64,000 nucleotides of DNA from JAFAGX01 sp035624215 (lineage in GTDB: Bacteria > Acidobacteriota > Terriglobia > Terriglobales > Acidobacteriaceae), in NCBI GenBank assembly GCA_035624215.1, contig DASPRY010000003.1:1-64000 (forward strand), given 5' to 3'. Below the pieces are notes generated by a model that was given only the letters and a program-made list of their open reading frames with translations, was not told the origin of the DNA and ran no database searches. Below are positions 62,010-64,000 of this stretch, piece by piece. Made by a program: the position numbers and the translations under genes. How positions within the stretch are numbered: the first letter of the stretch is position 1; each line of letters opens with the position of its first letter.

Positions 62010-63104
62010 ATGGACCTGGTAATTGTTCGTGTCTTATTTGTGATCTTTGTTGCGGTTACCTGCTATCTCATCCAACCGTTCGGCATCACTCCAAGACTGT
62101 ACGCTGGAGTAGCGGGCGGGCTGCTGGGCGTTGCCATAGTCATATTTGAATGGCGGCTTCGGCTGGTGAGCCTTAAGCGTCTCATCGGCGCCGCTATTGG
62201 CAGCGTTTTGGGAATTGTCGGCGCTTACCTATTTGCGCTGGTTATCCGCAACAGCATTCCTTCAGGTCCAACCCAGAGCTTTCTGCAGATTATGGTCATG
62301 CTGCTGATGGCCTACGTCGGCCTGATTGTCGGGGCCAACAAGGGCGATCTTCTAAATCTGGCTGCCTTGGGTGGAATCTTCGGCGGGGAAAAGCAATCGA
62401 AGAAGAGCTACAAGATCCTTGACACCAGCGTGATTATCGACGGCCGGATTGCCGATATTGCGGAGACCGGTTTCCTGGATGGCACCCTGGTAATCCCCCA
62501 GTTCGTACTGCGCGAGCTGCAACTGGTGGCCGACTCGGCTGATTCTTTGAAACGCAACCGCGGCCGCCGGGGATTGGACATCCTGCAGCGTCTGCAAAAA
62601 GTTGCTTCTGTGCAAATCCAGATCGTGGAAGATGATTTTCCCACGGTCCGCGAAGTCGATCTGAAATTGATTGAGCTGGCCAAGCTCTACGAAGGCAAGA
62701 TCATCACCAATGATTTCAACCTCAATAAGGTGGCGCAACTTCAGGGCGTCGAGGTGCTGAACATCAACGAGCTGGCGAATTCCCTCAAACCCATCGTGCT
62801 GCCCGGCGAGACCATGAAGGTGTTCATCCTCAAGGAGGGGAAAGAATACAACCAAGGAGTCGCCTATCTGGACGATGGAACCATGGTAGTGGTGGATAAT
62901 GCCCGCAAAATGATCGGGAAAACCGTCGATATTTCGGTGACATCGGTTCTGCAGACCACGGCGGGAAAAATGATCTTTGGCAAGTGGGATGAACGGGCTG
63001 CGCCGCGCACCGAATCACGACCGGCAGTGATGGTAACCACCCTCGCCGCGGTGCCGAATCCCGAGGTCAAGAAACCGATCCTGGCAGACCAACACGGGGA
63101 ATGA
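62010..63104 (+). CDS. Membrane-anchored PIN-TRAM protein (YacL-like)
   Basis: This 364-aa protein has about four N-terminal transmembrane helices (1-110), a PIN-like nuclease domain (about 125-260: YKILDTSVIIDGR, VLRELQLVADSADSLKRNRGRRGLD, IITNDFNLNKVAQ) and a TRAM domain (about 285-345: GETMKVFILKEGKEYNQGVAYLDDGTMVVVD). The acidic residues Asp in DTS and DGR and in TND suggest RNA cleavage. GGAGG lies 7 bases before the ATG. The role of YacL-like proteins is not well known. It is isolated from its usual neighbours here. Confidence 0.9.
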   Translation: MDLVIVRVLFVIFVAVTCYLIQPFGITPRLYAGVAGGLLGVAIVIFEWRLRLVSLKRLIGAAIGSVLGIVGAYLFALVIRNSIPSGPTQSFLQIMVMLLMAYVGLIVGANKGDLLNLAALGGIFGGEKQSKKSYKILDTSVIIDGRIADIAETGFLDGTLVIPQFVLRELQLVADSADSLKRNRGRRGLDILQRLQKVASVQIQIVEDDFPTVREVDLKLIELAKLYEGKIITNDFNLNKVAQLQGVEVLNINELANSLKPIVLPGETMKVFILKEGKEYNQGVAYLDDGTMVVVDNARKMIGKTVDISVTSVLQTTAGKMIFGKWDERAAPRTESRPAVMVTTLAAVPNPEVKKPILADQHGE

Positions 63105-63197
63105 GGGCAGCAGACGCATTTTCGGGCCCACTGAAGACAGCAACGTCGGAAGTGTGCGACCAGTAATGGGACGCATTCGACCGACAGCGAAATGTTG

Positions 63198-64000
63198 TCA
63201 GCGGGAGAGCGGTAACACAGCTCGTACCGTGCCATCTTCCAAGTCGCTCTGGAATTGGAAGCCGAGTTTCTCGCAGATGGCCAGCATGTCACGATTTTCG
63301 GAAAGAATGATTGAGACAACTTGCTGCAGCTTTTCATCGCGAGCCACCTGGATCAGCCTGCGATAAAGCTCGGTACCGATTCCCAGGTGTTGATGGCGAT
63401 CGTCGACCAGCACGGCAAGCTCGGCCTCATTTCGTCCGCGCAATTTGCTGAGGCGGCCAATAGCAATGATCTCCGCTGTTTCGTCTTTTTTCTTACTCTC
63501 AACCACCAACGCTATCTCACGTTCGTAATCGATGAAACAGATTCGCGTCAGGCGCTCGTGCGCGGTGCGTTGGCTTAGCTTCAACGGCTGGAAGTAACGC
63601 AAGTAAACACTGCGTTCGGAAAGGGCCTCGTGCAATCGAATCAGCAGTGGTTCGTCCTCGGGACGGATCGGGCGGATGGTCACCGCTTGGCCGCTTTTCG
63701 TGGTCCAAGGCTGAACGTATTGAACCGGATAAGGACGAATCGCCAGCTGAGGCAGTTCGTTGGCACGGACGTTCGGGCCAGACACCACAACACGCGCGTC
63801 CAGGGCCAGCAGTCGTTCGGGAGAGGCCAGGAGCGGATTGATATCGATCTCCTGAATCCACGGCTGCTCGACCACCAGCTGGCTGAAGCGCACCAGCAAC
63901 TCGTCCAAGGCGGATAGATCAATCGGCTTTCGCCCACGCACTCCCTGCAATGCCTCAAACACTTTGGTTTGCTCGAGCATGCGGCGTGCCAAAGTCGTAT
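63198..64000 (-). CDS. GNAT acetyltransferase of acetyl-CoA-synthetase-like type (partial)
   Basis: The visible C-terminal part begins upstream of the window's right edge and is open at 64000. It starts in an ATP-grasp/CoA-ligase-like region (LARRMLEQTKVFEALQGVRG, QPWIQEIDINPLLAS) and ends in a GNAT domain with RHQHLGIGTELYRRLIQVA (acetyl-CoA binding) and MLAICEKLGF. This is the layout of Pat-type protein lysine acetyltransferases. The N-terminal CoA-binding and ligase domains would lie outside the window, so completeness cannot be judged. Confidence 0.85.
   Translation of the reverse strand, partial: TTLARRMLEQTKVFEALQGVRGRKPIDLSALDELLVRFSQLVVEQPWIQEIDINPLLASPERLLALDARVVVSGPNVRANELPQLAIRPYPVQYVQPWTTKSGQAVTIRPIRPEDEPLLIRLHEALSERSVYLRYFQPLKLSQRTAHERLTRICFIDYEREIALVVESKKKDETAEIIAIGRLSKLRGRNEAELAVLVDDRHQHLGIGTELYRRLIQVARDEKLQQVVSIILSENRDMLAICEKLGFQFQSDLEDGTVRAVLPLSR

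Overview
The window looks like a chromosomal contig from an acidobacterium, probably Terriglobia/Koribacter-like. The supporting signs are a TonB-dependent receptor with an N-terminal carboxypeptidase-regulatory-like domain, a Ser/Thr kinase fused to a TolB/WD40-type propeller, a PEGA-domain remnant, a very large stand-alone BamD, a vitamin B12-dependent (class II) ribonucleotide reductase, a DUF1385-prfA pair, and many short palindromic repeats, some of them inside genes. This assignment rests on gene content only; no rRNA is present.

Layout. 1-868: repeat-rich decayed DNA with two copies of a roughly 210-bp direct repeat, a third partial copy interrupted by another repeat, and the broken C-terminus of a PEGA-domain gene. 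869-3096: a two-gene minus-strand module, an AIPR-family (abortive-infection-like) protein followed by a PD-(D/E)XK restriction-endonuclease-like protein, the best candidate here for an undescribed defence system. 3346-7374: a small DUF2188-like gene, nrdJ with a long structured leader and its own promoter, and a PGDYG-like small protein. 7813-12770: superoxide dismutase, an imine-reductase-like oxidoreductase, a TonB receptor and a secreted PBP-like protein. 12815-20168: a persulfide dioxygenase with two rhodanese domains, a SnoaL-like protein, OsmC, glutamyl-Q tRNA(Asp) synthetase, glutamine synthetase, a beta-barrel protein and a radical SAM/SPASM protein. 20232-24497 (minus): DinB-like protein, octaheme cytochrome c, BamD and Rpe. 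24651-32609: galU, purE-purD, an MntR-like regulator with an Nramp transporter and shared operator-like sites, and aconitase. 32640-36298: two small membrane proteins, a DHFR/RibD-like reductase, D-aminoacyl-tRNA deacylase, two tandem acyl carrier proteins and fabF. 36464-47735: PilZ protein, CocE/NonD hydrolase, lipA, MlaD-like protein, membrane spermidine-synthase-like protein, acpS, DUF488, selA, a membrane protein and a small Sm-like protein. 47895-50814: tRNA-Val(CAC) and a disrupted Ser/Thr kinase gene. 50842-64000: FAD oxidoreductase, CDF exporter, ATP-dependent DNA ligase, DUF1385, prfA, OmpA-like protein, dGTPase, MBL-fold hydrolase, quinone oxidoreductase, a YacL-type PIN-TRAM protein and a truncated GNAT acetyltransferase.

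How genes may work together. acpP-acpP-fabF form a fatty-acid synthesis block, with acpS (which activates ACP) about 8 kb away. purD-purE are a purine operon. MntR-like regulator and Nramp form a metal-uptake unit. Superoxide dismutase, OsmC and the persulfide dioxygenase handle oxidative and sulfur stress. Most other genes are housekeeping genes in short operons. The most unusual observations are the AIPR-nuclease pair, repeat-derived peptides inserted in frame in nrdJ and the DNA ligase, the nrdJ leader, and two independent Trp-to-amber lesions in decaying signalling genes.
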